Under the pieces are notes generated by a model. That model searched no databases, was not told the origin of the DNA, and saw only the letters and a program-made list of their open reading frames with translations. 64,000 bases of DNA from CAZQVN01 sp964596775 (GTDB lineage Bacteria; Eisenbacteria; RBG-16-71-46; JABDJR01; JAWXBZ01): contig CAZQVN010000008.1 of assembly GCA_964596775.1 (NCBI GenBank), forward strand, positions 1-64,000, written 5' to 3'. The position numbers and the translations under genes were made by a program. Of the stretch, positions 51,250 through 59,866 are shown piece by piece (the first letter of the stretch is position 1; each line of letters begins with the position of its first letter).

Positions 51250-52330
51250 GTGCGGTTCCGGAGTCGTCGAACGCCCCGGAGTTCTTGAGATTCCGGACGA
51301 ATTCAACGGTGAACGCGGTCCCCAGCGCGAGAACGAGCGCCGCGAACGTGAGGCTCGCGCAGAACAGCCAGCGGATCGGGCGGCTCTTTCTCTGCGGAGG
51401 CACGGCCAGATCGAGAATCTCGACGGTCGGCGTGTCCTTGACCTCGCGGATCTTCGCCTCCTCGAACTGGGCCACCAGGAGCGCGTAGACCTGTTCCTGG
51501 ACCTTGAGATCGCGGATGAGGCGGGCATACTCGACGGCGAGCGGAGGCATGACGTCGATCTGGCGGTCCACCGCCGCGAGTTCCGCCCGCGCTTCGCGGA
51601 GGAGCGGCGCGGAATCCCGGTAGAGGTCGCCGAGCATGTTGATCTGCACCTGGAGCGCCATGCGGCGGGCGATCAGGGCGGCGCTCGCGTCCACCGCCGA
51701 CGCCACGTCGGAGGTGAGCGGCGCATCCTTGTGCGCCTGCTGATAGGCGGCCAGCGCCTCCTCGGAGGCGGACAGGGCCGCCTTCGTCTCGTTGATCCGG
51801 TTCTCGACGAAGATGCGGCTCTTCTTTGCCGAGGTCATCCGGGCGTTCTTGTTGAACTCGTCGAGGTGCTCGACCCAGCGGTTCGCGATCTTCGCCGCCC
51901 GCTCCGGATCCTTGTCCTCGACCACGACCTCGATGACCCCCTGGTCGGTGATCCCCGCGGAGGCGTTGTTGCCGAAGGAACGCAGCGCGTCGTCCATCCG
52001 CTTTGCCTTGTAGGCCTTCATCAGGTCGAATTCGGTGATCAGCTTTTCGCGGAGGGTACGGCTGTCGAGAATCGCGATGTACAGCTGGCTCTCGCCGCCT
52101 CCGCCACCGATTCCGCCGAGGCCCGGGAGGGAATTCTGGACGAACGAGAGAAGGCTGGCGGAAATGTCGGCGTCCTGGGGGGGGATCAGGGTCGTGCGGG
52201 CCGCGTACCACTTCGGGAGCAGAAACGAAATCAGGATGGACAGGACGGCGGTGGCGCCGACGAAACCCAGAATGAAGCGTCGCCAGCGGTAGAGAACGCG
52301 CGTGTAGTCCAGAAGGTCGTCTTGAGCCAT
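51227..52330 (-). CDS. Wzz/GumC-type chain-length protein
   Basis: The 367-residue protein has two membrane segments, one near residues 19-38 and one near 320-340, bracketing a long periplasmic coiled coil. The N-terminal DDLLDYTRVLYRWRRFI and Pro-rich segment before the second helix (VPPQRKSRPIRW) are typical of polysaccharide co-polymerases that set chain length. There is no fused tyrosine-kinase domain. A Gly-rich loop (GLGGIGGGGG) is unusual. It is the first gene of the operon running to 44793. A GAGG site lies six bases before the ATG. Confidence 0.88.
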   Translation of the reverse strand: MAQDDLLDYTRVLYRWRRFILGFVGATAVLSILISFLLPKWYAARTTLIPPQDADISASLLSFVQNSLPGLGGIGGGGGESQLYIAILDSRTLREKLITEFDLMKAYKAKRMDDALRSFGNNASAGITDQGVIEVVVEDKDPERAAKIANRWVEHLDEFNKNARMTSAKKSRIFVENRINETKAALSASEEALAAYQQAHKDAPLTSDVASAVDASAALIARRMALQVQINMLGDLYRDSAPLLREARAELAAVDRQIDVMPPLAVEYARLIRDLKVQEQVYALLVAQFEEAKIREVKDTPTVEILDLAVPPQRKSRPIRWLFCASLTFAALVLALGTAFTVEFVRNLKNSGAFDDSGTARAGRRTD

Positions 52331-52363
52331 GGATCCTCATCGGTAAGGGGCTGAACGTCGGCC

Positions 52364-52392
52364 ATGATATGAGGTTGCGCTGCGGGCGGCAA
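52364..52392 (-). promoter_or_regulatory. Candidate promoter of the Wzz-Wzy-Wzx-GT operon
   Basis: On the minus strand TTGCCG and TATCAT are separated by exactly 17 bases, 34 bases upstream of the ATG. Confidence 0.6.
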
Positions 52393-52532
52393 GGGAAGCG
52401 TCCGTGGCGTCGTCCACCTGTGGGCGGTTTCTCCTCGTCGGCGTCCGCGACGCGAGTTTCCGCCCTGCGGCAGGATTCCCGCCGGCAAAAGAGCTTGTGC
52501 GCGGCCACCGCCCGGGCGTACAGTCGGCACGC

Positions 52533-52616
52533 GGCGATCCCCCCGGTCGCCGGCACGGTTCGCGGTGATCCCCCCGGTCACTCCCTGAAGAACACACGGT
52601 GATTCCCCCCGTCACC
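52533..52616. repeat. Three spaced covarying palindromic motifs
   Basis: Copies at 52533-52551, 52564-52581 and 52598-52616 share the pattern G-[CT]-GA-T/TCCCCCC(GG)-TC-[GA]-C. The arms change together (GCGA/TCGC in the first, GTGA/TCAC in the other two), keeping the palindrome. Start-to-start spacings are 31 and 34 bases, about three helical turns. They lie in the 316-base divergent interval between the Wzz-like gene and the membrane-protein gene at 52647, which otherwise holds only the promoter at 52364-52392. Confidence 0.6.
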
Positions 52617-52646
52617 CAATCGACACTGTCGATACCGGAGGATTCG

Positions 52647-54110
52647 ATGTCCACGGAAACACCAGCCCCGCGGGAAGCCACCCGGCCCGACCCGAAGATC
52701 GATCGTGCCTGGTTGTTCGGAATCGCCGCGATTCCGTTTCTGGTTCTCTTCCTGTTTCCGGTCCTGTCCGGAGGCTATTTCGGCGACGACTTCCAATTCG
52801 TCTTCGAGAATCCCTCGTCGACTGTCCTCGGTGCGTTTGCCCGGCTGCATCCGTACGGCCTGTACCGGCCGATCGAGTTCAGCGCGGCCTCGCTGGCGAA
52901 GGTCGCCTTCGGTGATACGACACTGCCCCTCCACGTCCTGAACTTGATCGTGCATGCGGGGCTTGTCGTCCTGTGCGTCCGGATTTTGGCCGGTCTCAGG
53001 GCGCCGAAGTACGCGCCGTTTCTCGCGTCGGCCTGGCTGGTCACGTCCCAGTCGAATGCCGCGGCCCTCGGCGGCAACGACACGCTGTCCCTGGTCCTCG
53101 GAACGCTCACCGGAACGATGGCGGCCTGGTGGCTCTGCCCGCTGAAGCCGCTGCCGGCCCGGAACCGGACGGGGGCGCTTCTCCTGTACACGGTGGCCCT
53201 CTTTTCCAAGGAGAGTTCCCTCGGATACCTGCCGGTCCTGATCGGGCTGACCGGACTCGGCGTGGTACGGGGGGTCGACCGTCCCGCGACGGCCGTGCGC
53301 TGGAGCATGGCCTTCCTCATGGCAACGGTTCTGTTCATGACCCTGCGCCAGTCGCTCGGCGCGGAACTCCCGGGTTCCGGCACCCGGCCGTTTGCGATCG
53401 GCCCGCACGTCGTCACGAACTCCGTGATGATCCACTTCAGCGCACTGACCCCGATTTCGACCCTGGAACAGTTTTCCGGCGCCATGGAACGCCGCTTTCT
53501 CTGGCCGGCCGCGGGAATGGCCGGTGCCTGGGCGGTCGTGCTCATCATCGTGACGGGGCTGGGCAGGGAGGGCCGGCTGATCCGGCTGCTGATGCTCGTT
53601 GCGGCGGGTGAGTGCGTAATCGCCCCGGTCCTCTTTCAGCGCCGGGTCAGCGAACTCTACGGCTACGCGCTTCTCCCCCTGGTCGCGATGGCCTTCGGCT
53701 GGGCCGCGGCATCCGTTCTCGACCGGGCGCGAACGTCGCGGATCCGGGCCGCTCTAGTCGCACTCCTTGCCGTCGTCTTCCTGTGCCAGTCCCAGGCGCA
53801 GGTGCAGAAGGCACAGGGGATGGCCCGAAGCGGGGAGATGGCCACGGTTCAGATGCGCAACCTGCTCTCTCTCGCCGAGGATCTCCCGCCGCGGGCGGCG
53901 CTCATCCTGGTCGAGCCGGAGCATGACCGCCCGGAATACTCCGTCTATAGAATGACCGGGTTCAGACTGACGCCGCCGGAGGAGATCGAAAGACTTTCGT
54001 CCCGGCGGGACATCGTGGTGCGGTATGCCGGTGAACCCGTGCCCGGCGAGGACCGGGCTCGGATCGCGGTGACCCTCGACGGCCGCAGGCCGCTCGTCCT
54101 GCCCCCCTGA
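52647..54110 (+). CDS. Polytopic membrane protein, GT-C-like
   Basis: The 487-residue protein has about ten hydrophobic segments. The first periplasmic loop contains GGYFGDDFQFVFENP, and an acidic pair there is typical of GT-C glycosyltransferases. LYRPIEF and LGGNDTLSLVLGTLTG follow. It could add side-chain sugars to the surface polysaccharide, but no named family is recognised. The ATG at 52647 follows GGAGG by five bases. It is divergent from the Wzz operon and convergent with the GT4 gene at 54123. Confidence 0.65.
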   Translation: MSTETPAPREATRPDPKIDRAWLFGIAAIPFLVLFLFPVLSGGYFGDDFQFVFENPSSTVLGAFARLHPYGLYRPIEFSAASLAKVAFGDTTLPLHVLNLIVHAGLVVLCVRILAGLRAPKYAPFLASAWLVTSQSNAAALGGNDTLSLVLGTLTGTMAAWWLCPLKPLPARNRTGALLLYTVALFSKESSLGYLPVLIGLTGLGVVRGVDRPATAVRWSMAFLMATVLFMTLRQSLGAELPGSGTRPFAIGPHVVTNSVMIHFSALTPISTLEQFSGAMERRFLWPAAGMAGAWAVVLIIVTGLGREGRLIRLLMLVAAGECVIAPVLFQRRVSELYGYALLPLVAMAFGWAAASVLDRARTSRIRAALVALLAVVFLCQSQAQVQKAQGMARSGEMATVQMRNLLSLAEDLPPRAALILVEPEHDRPEYSVYRMTGFRLTPPEEIERLSSRRDIVVRYAGEPVPGEDRARIAVTLDGRRPLVLPP

Positions 54111-54122
54111 GCGCCCGCGAAG

Positions 54123-55477
54123 TCACCGGTTCGATTCCGTCACCCGCTGAAGCACCGCCTCCACGTCCGCCACGACCGCCTCCCACGAATACGCCTTCAC
54201 CGTTTCCCGCGCCCCCCGGGCCAGCTCCGCGCGCAGCGTCTCGTCGGAGAGCACCCGCGTGATCCTCTCCGCCAGTACTGCGTCGTCGTCGAACGGATAC
54301 AGAAACCCGTTCCGCCCGTCCTCGACGACATCCGGCACGGCTGCCACCGGCGTGGAGATCACCGGGAGGCCGGCGGCGAGCGCTTCGAGGACGACGTTCG
54401 GCATCCCTTCGCCGGGGGAGGAGGTGAGGACGAACACGCGGGCCTTCCGGTATTCGCGAGCGATCTTCTCCGGCGGCACGCGGCCGGCGAACGTCACCGG
54501 CAGCCCCTGCGCCTCCGCCTCCCAGGCCGCGCGCATCGGGCCGTCGCCGACGATCCGGACGGACGGNNNNNNNNNNNNNNNNNNNNNNNNNNNNNNNNNN
54601 NNNNNNNNNNNNNNNNNNNNNNNNNNNNNNNNNNNNNNNNNNNNNNNNNNNNNNNNNNNNNNNNNNCCTCCGCCTCCCAGGCCGCGCGCATCGGGCCGTC
54701 GCCGACGATCCGGACGGACGGGGGAGACTCCATCCGGCGGAGGGCGCGGAGAAGCACCGGGAGGTTCTTGAAACCGACGAGGCGGCCGACATACAGGATT
54801 TCGATGTGCGGGCCGCGGGGCGTCGCGGCGTCCCCGGCCGTGGCCTCGCGGCTTCCGGCGCTTCCGGCCGCGGCACCGGCCTCCGGGTCACCCCCTCCGC
54901 CGGCACCGTCCCCTCCGCCGGCGACCTCCACCGCGTTCCGCCCGATCGTCGTCACAAGGTCGAGACGCGCCGCGAGATCGGCACCGTAGGCGCGGCGTGC
55001 CTCGTTGAGAAAACTCTTCCGCACCCCCTCCGACTGCACGAGGACGTGATCGGCGCGCGGCAGCACCGTCCGCCCGGCCCAGCCGAATTTCCGCCGCGCC
55101 GAGTACTGGAACTCCTCCTCGGAGCGGATCCACAGCACGAACGGCACGCCGAAGCGGTCCTTCGCCTGCGCCGCCAGGTAGCCGGGAATGAACGTCTGGT
55201 AGCAGAGAATCACGTCGAGGTTGCGGCCGTGCTTCCGGAACAGCCGGAGAAACGTGAACGTCTGGCTCGGAAACCGGAGCGGTCCGAAATCGAGGAACGG
55301 GCAGCGGACGAGCCTGTAGCCGTCCACCGTCTCGGTGACCGGCGCGCCGCCGAAGCGCCGGGCGAACACGGTCACCTCGTGGCGGAGCGCCAGGCGCTTC
55401 GCCATCTCCAGGGCCTGCCGCTCGGCTCCGGCCAGCGGAAACGGCGGCGCGGAGTTCACGAGAACGCCGATCCTCAA
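54123..55477 (-). CDS. GT4 glycosyltransferase interrupted by an assembly gap
   Basis: The two open halves join in frame when the 100 N and one duplicated 55-mer are removed, giving 399 residues. The N-terminal half has MRIGVLVNSAPPFPLAGAERQALEMAKRLA, and the C-terminal half has ILYVGRLVGFKNLPVLL and SSPGEGMPNVVLEALAAGLPVISTPVAAVPD. A Gly/Ala-rich insert of roughly 40 residues lies at the hinge between the two GT-B domains. It is the last gene of the deacetylase operon and overlaps the methyltransferase gene by four bases. Confidence 0.87.
54512..54721. repeat. Identical 55-mers flanking scaffold gap 2
   Basis: Bases 54512-54566 and 54667-54721 are identical around exactly 100 N (54567-54666). 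Merging them restores an uninterrupted glycosyltransferase, which confirms that the gap is an artefact. Confidence 0.95.
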
Positions 55478-56283
55478 GGGGAAACGACTTTCGGGAGCGC
55501 CGGCTTGTCGGCGCCGAGGATCATCGTCACACCGAATCCCTCGGCGGGTCCCCCTTCGAGCATCCGGCGGAGGAAGCGGTCCACGGCGCGCGCGTTGCCG
55601 AGGCGGATCGCCACGTTGTAGGGAAGATAGGAGATGAACCGGCAGGAGCGCACGGTGAACCCGGCGTCACGCAGGAGTTTCTTCATCCGTCCGGCCGCGT
55701 AGTTCCGGTGGTACGCCTGCGGCATCCGCTTCTTGAACAGCCCGGCCAGCGCGAACAGCGCCAGCTCGGCCTGCAGCGCCGGGGAGTTCCGGTGCGGCGC
55801 GGTGATGACGAGCCGGCCGCCGGGCTTGAGGATCCGGAACAGTTCGCGGGTGCCAAGCGCGTCGTCCGGCACGTACTCCATGACGCCGATGCAGGTGGCG
55901 GCGTCGAACGCGTGATCCGCGAACGGCAGCGCCTCGGCGTCGGCCACGGAGAATGCCGCGTTCGCGGCCGCGGTTTTGAGCTCCGCGGGCGCTTCGCGGC
56001 GCCGGGCTTCGGCCCGGTGCACCATCCCCTTCGTGAGATCGCAGCCGGCCACGAGCGCCCCCGAGCGGGCGAGGACGAACGAGAGATCGCCGGACGCGCA
56101 GCCGAGATCGAGGATCGTCCTGCCGGCGGGGTCGCCGAGAGCCTCGAGCACCCGTTCGCGGCGCTGCGCGAAGAAGTGCACGCGGTAATCGTGGGCGCCG
56201 CCGGTGTAGTTGTCCTCCCACACGCCGGACGCGTGCGTGAAGAACTCCGATACGGTCTGCTTCTTCTCGCTGGTCGGATTCAT
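55474..56283 (-). CDS. Class I SAM-dependent methyltransferase
   Basis: The 269-residue protein carries the standard methyltransferase motifs: motif I TILDLGCASGDLSFVLA, acidic post-I loop AGCDLTKGMVHRAE, DAEALPFADHAFDAATCIGVMEYV and LKPGGRLVITAPHRN. It probably methylates a sugar or lipid intermediate of the polysaccharide, given its place between two GT4 genes. Start choice is uncertain: ATG 56283 and ATG 56292 are both possible and neither has a strong Shine-Dalgarno. Confidence 0.88.
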   Translation of the reverse strand: MNPTSEKKQTVSEFFTHASGVWEDNYTGGAHDYRVHFFAQRRERVLEALGDPAGRTILDLGCASGDLSFVLARSGALVAGCDLTKGMVHRAEARRREAPAELKTAAANAAFSVADAEALPFADHAFDAATCIGVMEYVPDDALGTRELFRILKPGGRLVITAPHRNSPALQAELALFALAGLFKKRMPQAYHRNYAAGRMKKLLRDAGFTVRSCRFISYLPYNVAIRLGNARAVDRFLRRMLEGGPAEGFGVTMILGADKPALPKVVSP

Positions 56284-56296
56284 CGGCGGCATCTTA

Positions 56297-57511
56297 TCAG
56301 AGGCGGGTGAGAAGCTCATCGTAGAGCCGGGCGTATTCCCCGGCCATGTGCGGGGCCGATCCCGGCCCCCCGGACGCGATCTTCCTCCTTCCGGCTCCTC
56401 CGACATCGGCGGAGTAGAGCGCGGAATTGAGGAAATAAAGCACCACGGCCGCCATGTCCCGCGGCGCGTTCGGGGCGGTCATCAATCCTCCCTCGCCGGT
56501 TTCGAGATGGTCGGGAAGCCCCCCGGCCTGCGCGGCCACGACCGGCACGCCGTGGGCCATCGCCTCCAGGACGCAGAGCCCGCCCCCCTCGGTCCGGGAC
56601 GGCACCACGCACACGTCGAGCGCCGGGTAGAGCCGGTAGGGGTCGTCGATCGCTCCGGTCAGGACGACCCGGTCGGCCACGTCGAGGTCGCGGGCCTTCC
56701 GCTCGAGCCGGGCCCGTTCCGGACCGTCGCCGGCCAGCACGCACTGCGCGTCGGCCCGCTCGGAGAGGATCAGCGGCATCATCTCGATCAGCGTGTCGAA
56801 CCCCTTGGCGGGGGAGAGGCGGCCGACCGAGCCGATCACCGGGCCCTCGGCCTGCAGCCCGTGGCGCTCCCGGGCTGCCCGGCGGCGGTCGCCGGGGGAG
56901 TCGGAGGCGCTGGAGTCCTCCGATCCGGCTCCCGCTGCGTGAGGTCCGGCGGCGCCGGCCGCGCCGGCTCCGCCCGCCGCATCGGGCATCGGCGCCCCGT
57001 CCGGAATGATCACCGAGCGGTCCGGGAGCGCCGCTCCCGCCCCCTTCGAGAGGTACTCGACCGCCTTCGACACGGACACGACCCGGTCCGCGGTGGCCGC
57101 GGTGGTGCGGATCAGCCGGTTCACGAACGCGCCCGGCTCCGACCAGTGCGTCACCGAGTGCTCGGTGGTGACGACGGCCCGGAGACCGGCCCGCGGGGCC
57201 GCCAGCCGGCCGAACGCCGAGGCTTCCGGGTGATGCGTGTGCAGGAGCGCCGTGCCGTTCTGGCGGAGGGCGAACGTGAGACGGGGGACGACGGAGAGGT
57301 CCCAGCGGGCGAGGAGCGGGACCTTGCGAACCGGAATGCCCGCGGCCGTGAACACGGGCGCCAGCGACCCCCGGCCGGTCAGGTACCACACCTCGTTCCG
57401 GTACCGGGCCGGATCGAGATGCCGGCAGAGCGTGAGGACGGACCGCTCGACGCCGCCCGGATCGAGCGTGGCGAGGAGATGGACGATCCGCGGCGGGGCG
57501 CCGCCTCTCAA
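56297..57511 (-). CDS. GT4 glycosyltransferase with Gly/Ala-rich hinge insert
   Basis: The 404-residue GT-B enzyme begins RIVHLLATLDPGGVERSVLTLCRHLD and has the donor site IGSVGRLSPAKGFDTLIEMM, PSRTEGGGLCVLEAMAHGVPVVAA with the E-x7-E pattern (EGGGLCVLE), and DHLETGEGGLMT. About 35 residues of Ala/Gly/Ser-rich, then acidic and basic sequence, lie at the hinge (after IIPDGAPMPD). The TTG at 57511 overlaps the deacetylase stop (TTGA) and no ATG lies nearby. Confidence 0.85.
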   Translation of the reverse strand: MRGGAPPRIVHLLATLDPGGVERSVLTLCRHLDPARYRNEVWYLTGRGSLAPVFTAAGIPVRKVPLLARWDLSVVPRLTFALRQNGTALLHTHHPEASAFGRLAAPRAGLRAVVTTEHSVTHWSEPGAFVNRLIRTTAATADRVVSVSKAVEYLSKGAGAALPDRSVIIPDGAPMPDAAGGAGAAGAAGPHAAGAGSEDSSASDSPGDRRRAARERHGLQAEGPVIGSVGRLSPAKGFDTLIEMMPLILSERADAQCVLAGDGPERARLERKARDLDVADRVVLTGAIDDPYRLYPALDVCVVPSRTEGGGLCVLEAMAHGVPVVAAQAGGLPDHLETGEGGLMTAPNAPRDMAAVVLYFLNSALYSADVGGAGRRKIASGGPGSAPHMAGEYARLYDELLTRL

Positions 57512-58314
57512 TCGAACGCCTTCCCCAGCGCCTTCATGATGCCGAACATCGTCGGATTCTCGCGCAGCGAATCGGCCTTTTCCGAGATCTTGAACGCGAA
57601 GACCTTTTCCGACAGCCCGCCGCGGACCGCGATCCGCCGCAGCGAATGGCGGTCCATCCCGCCGGTCTTCCCCTCCGGCGTGTGCACGGCCCCCTTGAAG
57701 CCGGTGTCCTTCACCATCTCCTTGACGGCCGGCGTGAAGCGGCCGAACGGGTAGGAAAGGTAGTCCGGATTGATCCCGATGAAGCCGCGGATCGTCTCGC
57801 GCGACCTCTCCACGTCGTCCTTCGCCGCCGCGGCATCGACCGCGGTCAGGTCGATGTGGCCGCTGCCCATCGAGCCGATATCCATCGCCGCCTCGCGGAG
57901 GTCCATGACCTGGTTCCAGGTCATCAGGCGGTCGCGGGCCGGGTCGGTGTTGATCCCTTCGGGGAGCTCCAGCAGCTTCTTCGTGTCGATCAGGTCCGTC
58001 ACGAGGAAGAAGTGGGCGGGGATGTGATGCTCCTTCAGCACCGGGAACGCGTTCCTGAAACTGTCGGCGTAGCCGTGATCGAACGTCACGGTGAACGCCT
58101 TCAGGTCGCGGGCCGCGCCCCCCGCCCCTCCGGCCTGGCCGGACAGGCGGCCGGCGCGCCCCGCCACGGCATCGGCCAGCGGCACGCCGCGGTATCCGTT
58201 GGCCGCCAGCCACTCCATCTGCCGCCTGAACTCGGCCGGGGTCACGCAAAGAGGGGAGGACACATCGTCCACGACCCGGTGATACGAGAGGATCGGTATG
58301 TATACGACGGGCAC
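57508..58314 (-). CDS. Polysaccharide-deacetylase-fold protein with altered metal site
   Basis: The 268-residue protein has the NodB fold: SYHRVVDD, motif 1 TVTFDHGYADSF, motif 3 SYPFGRF. In active carbohydrate esterase 4 enzymes motif 1 is TFDDG, and the metal is held by the second Asp and two His of HxxxH. Here the Asp is His, and the HxxxH segment reads GSMGSGH, with the first His replaced by Met. It may be a pseudo-enzyme or use another metal geometry. The GTG at 58314 is chosen for AAGGAG five bases upstream. It leads the minus-strand operon with two GT4 genes and a methyltransferase. Confidence 0.8.
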   Translation of the reverse strand: MPVVYIPILSYHRVVDDVSSPLCVTPAEFRRQMEWLAANGYRGVPLADAVAGRAGRLSGQAGGAGGAARDLKAFTVTFDHGYADSFRNAFPVLKEHHIPAHFFLVTDLIDTKKLLELPEGINTDPARDRLMTWNQVMDLREAAMDIGSMGSGHIDLTAVDAAAAKDDVERSRETIRGFIGINPDYLSYPFGRFTPAVKEMVKDTGFKGAVHTPEGKTGGMDRHSLRRIAVRGGLSEKVFAFKISEKADSLRENPTMFGIMKALGKAFD

Positions 58315-58451
58315 GGGATCTCCTTGAAACGGCTGTTTTTCGACTGGTTGCCGGTGACGCCCGGCAGCGGTTGGCACTTTCGGGGATTGTGGAGTAAACT
58401 GCTGTCCGGAGCCAAGAGCACAGGCTCTTGCACCCACGGCAATGCCTACCT

Positions 58452-58480
58452 TATATACCCGGAGCGTCCGGAACGGGCAA
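58452..58480 (-). promoter_or_regulatory. Candidate promoter of the deacetylase-GT operon
   Basis: On the minus strand TTGCCC and TATATA are separated by exactly 17 bases. Confidence 0.5.
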
Positions 58481-58602
58481 GTGGCCACCGATCCTTGAGG
58501 AACCGCGGAACGAACCTTTCTACAGATTCGTGAAAAGGTCAGAAAACTCAGGAAGTGTGGACCAGTGCCCAAGTTCCGTCGATTCCGCCCGGGAAAATTA
58601 GC

Positions 58603-58632
58603 TTGACAGTTTTTTCAGGCCTCCCGTACGGT
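58603..58632 (+). promoter_or_regulatory. Candidate promoter of the epimerase-WecA pair
   Basis: A perfect TTGACA is followed after 18 bases by TACGGT. The -35 box is strong and the -10 box is weak, which often means an activator is needed. Confidence 0.5.
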
Positions 58633-58797
58633 CACGACGATTTTTGAACCACTTACAGCGTTTTTGGGGGAAAGGCCTCTGAAAACAGTCAACCACGGTC
58701 GGGCTCCGGCCGATGATGAGATCTATATCGTCGTGACAACCCCAGGCGCCTTGTTCTGCGGCGTCCGTGATCTGATCTGTCTCAAGGGGGAGCTCTC

Positions 58798-59847
58798 TTG
58801 AAAAAAGTCCTCGTTACCGGTGGCGCCGGCTTCATCGGGTCCCATCTCGTTGAAGCTCTCCTGTCCCGGGGCGACGAAGTCTGGGCTGTCGACAACCTGT
58901 CGACGGGTCGTCTCGTCAATATCGAACCCCTCCTCGGTCATCCGAAATTCCACTTCACGGAAGGAACCGTCCTCGACGCGGCGCTCGTTCAGCGCCTCGT
59001 GGAACCGATGGACCAGGTGTTCCACCTGGCGGCCTCGGTGGGGGTCCGGTACGTGGTCGACCACCCGCTGACGTCGCTCCAGAACAACATCCACGGCGCC
59101 GAGCGCGTCCTTGAAGCCGCCCGCGCCCGCCGCATCCCCACCACGCTGTTTTCCTCCTCCGAGGTGTACGGCAAGGGGCACGGCGGACCGCTGCACGAAA
59201 ACGACGACCGGATCCTCGGCCCGACCCACTTTTCCCGCTGGGGGTACGCCGCCAGCAAGTCGGTGGATGAATTCCTGGCCCTGGCCTATCACCGGGAGCA
59301 CGACCTGCCGATCCGGCTCGTCCGCTGCTTCAACACCTGCGGGCCCCGCCAGATCGGGTCCTACGGCATGGTGATCCCGCGTTTCGTCGAGCAGGCGCTC
59401 GACGGTCGCGATGTGACGATCTACGGCGACGGCGCGCAGACCCGCTGCTTCAGCTACGTCGGCGACGTCGTCCGCGGCGTTCTGCTCCTCGCGGACCACC
59501 CCGGCGCCAACGGCGAGGTGTTCAACATCGGCACCGACGAGGAAGTGTCGGTGCTCCACCTCGCGCAGCGCATCATCGAGAAGACGCAGAGCCCGTCGCG
59601 CATCAAGCTCGTGGCGTACGAGGAAGCGTTCGGTCCCGGTTTCGAGGACATGCCGCGCCGCGTGCCCGACCTGTCCAAGATCGGGAATCTCGTCGGCTAC
59701 CGCCCCGAGGTGTCGCTGAACGCGCTGCTCGACCGGACGATCGCGCACATCCGCAAGGAGCGCACGGCGCGCACGAGCGCACCGGCGGCCCGGAACGGAA
59801 AGCTCGCGGTGGCCGGGACGCCGATGCCGCTCGCGGAAACGTCCTGA
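58798..59847 (+). CDS. NAD-dependent nucleotide-sugar epimerase/dehydratase
   Basis: The 349-residue extended SDR protein has the NAD loop VTGGAGFIGSHLVEAL, the acidic DNLSTG ribose-binding motif, the catalytic SSSEVYG and YAASK (Tyr/Lys), and CFNTCGPRQ. It makes an activated sugar for the polysaccharide. Similarity fits the epimerase, dehydratase and UDP-glucuronate decarboxylase groups, so the exact product is open. The start is TTG with a strong AAGGGGGAG site. A Thr/Ala-rich C-terminal tail of about 30 residues looks disordered. It is followed 19 bases later by the WecA-like gene. Confidence 0.88.
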   Translation: MKKVLVTGGAGFIGSHLVEALLSRGDEVWAVDNLSTGRLVNIEPLLGHPKFHFTEGTVLDAALVQRLVEPMDQVFHLAASVGVRYVVDHPLTSLQNNIHGAERVLEAARARRIPTTLFSSSEVYGKGHGGPLHENDDRILGPTHFSRWGYAASKSVDEFLALAYHREHDLPIRLVRCFNTCGPRQIGSYGMVIPRFVEQALDGRDVTIYGDGAQTRCFSYVGDVVRGVLLLADHPGANGEVFNIGTDEEVSVLHLAQRIIEKTQSPSRIKLVAYEEAFGPGFEDMPRRVPDLSKIGNLVGYRPEVSLNALLDRTIAHIRKERTARTSAPAARNGKLAVAGTPMPLAETS

Positions 59848-59866
59848 CCGGCCCGCTTCATTCATC

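Larger units (their letters stand above)
58315..58797. other. Divergent regulatory interval of the polysaccharide locus
   Basis: This 483-base interval separates the deacetylase operon from the epimerase-WecA pair. It holds the minus-strand promoter at 58452-58480, the plus-strand promoter at 58603-58632, and a 7-bp hairpin (CAAGAGC / GCTCTTG, 58413-58430) in the deacetylase leader. The plus-strand leader to the epimerase is about 160 bases. No ops/JUMPstart-like element was recognised, and no coding frame was supported. Confidence 0.5.

Noticed and set aside
53962..54906. Frame running through the second N gap in an alternative phase
   Set aside because: It is a shadow of the GT4 gene that only stays open because of the N run.
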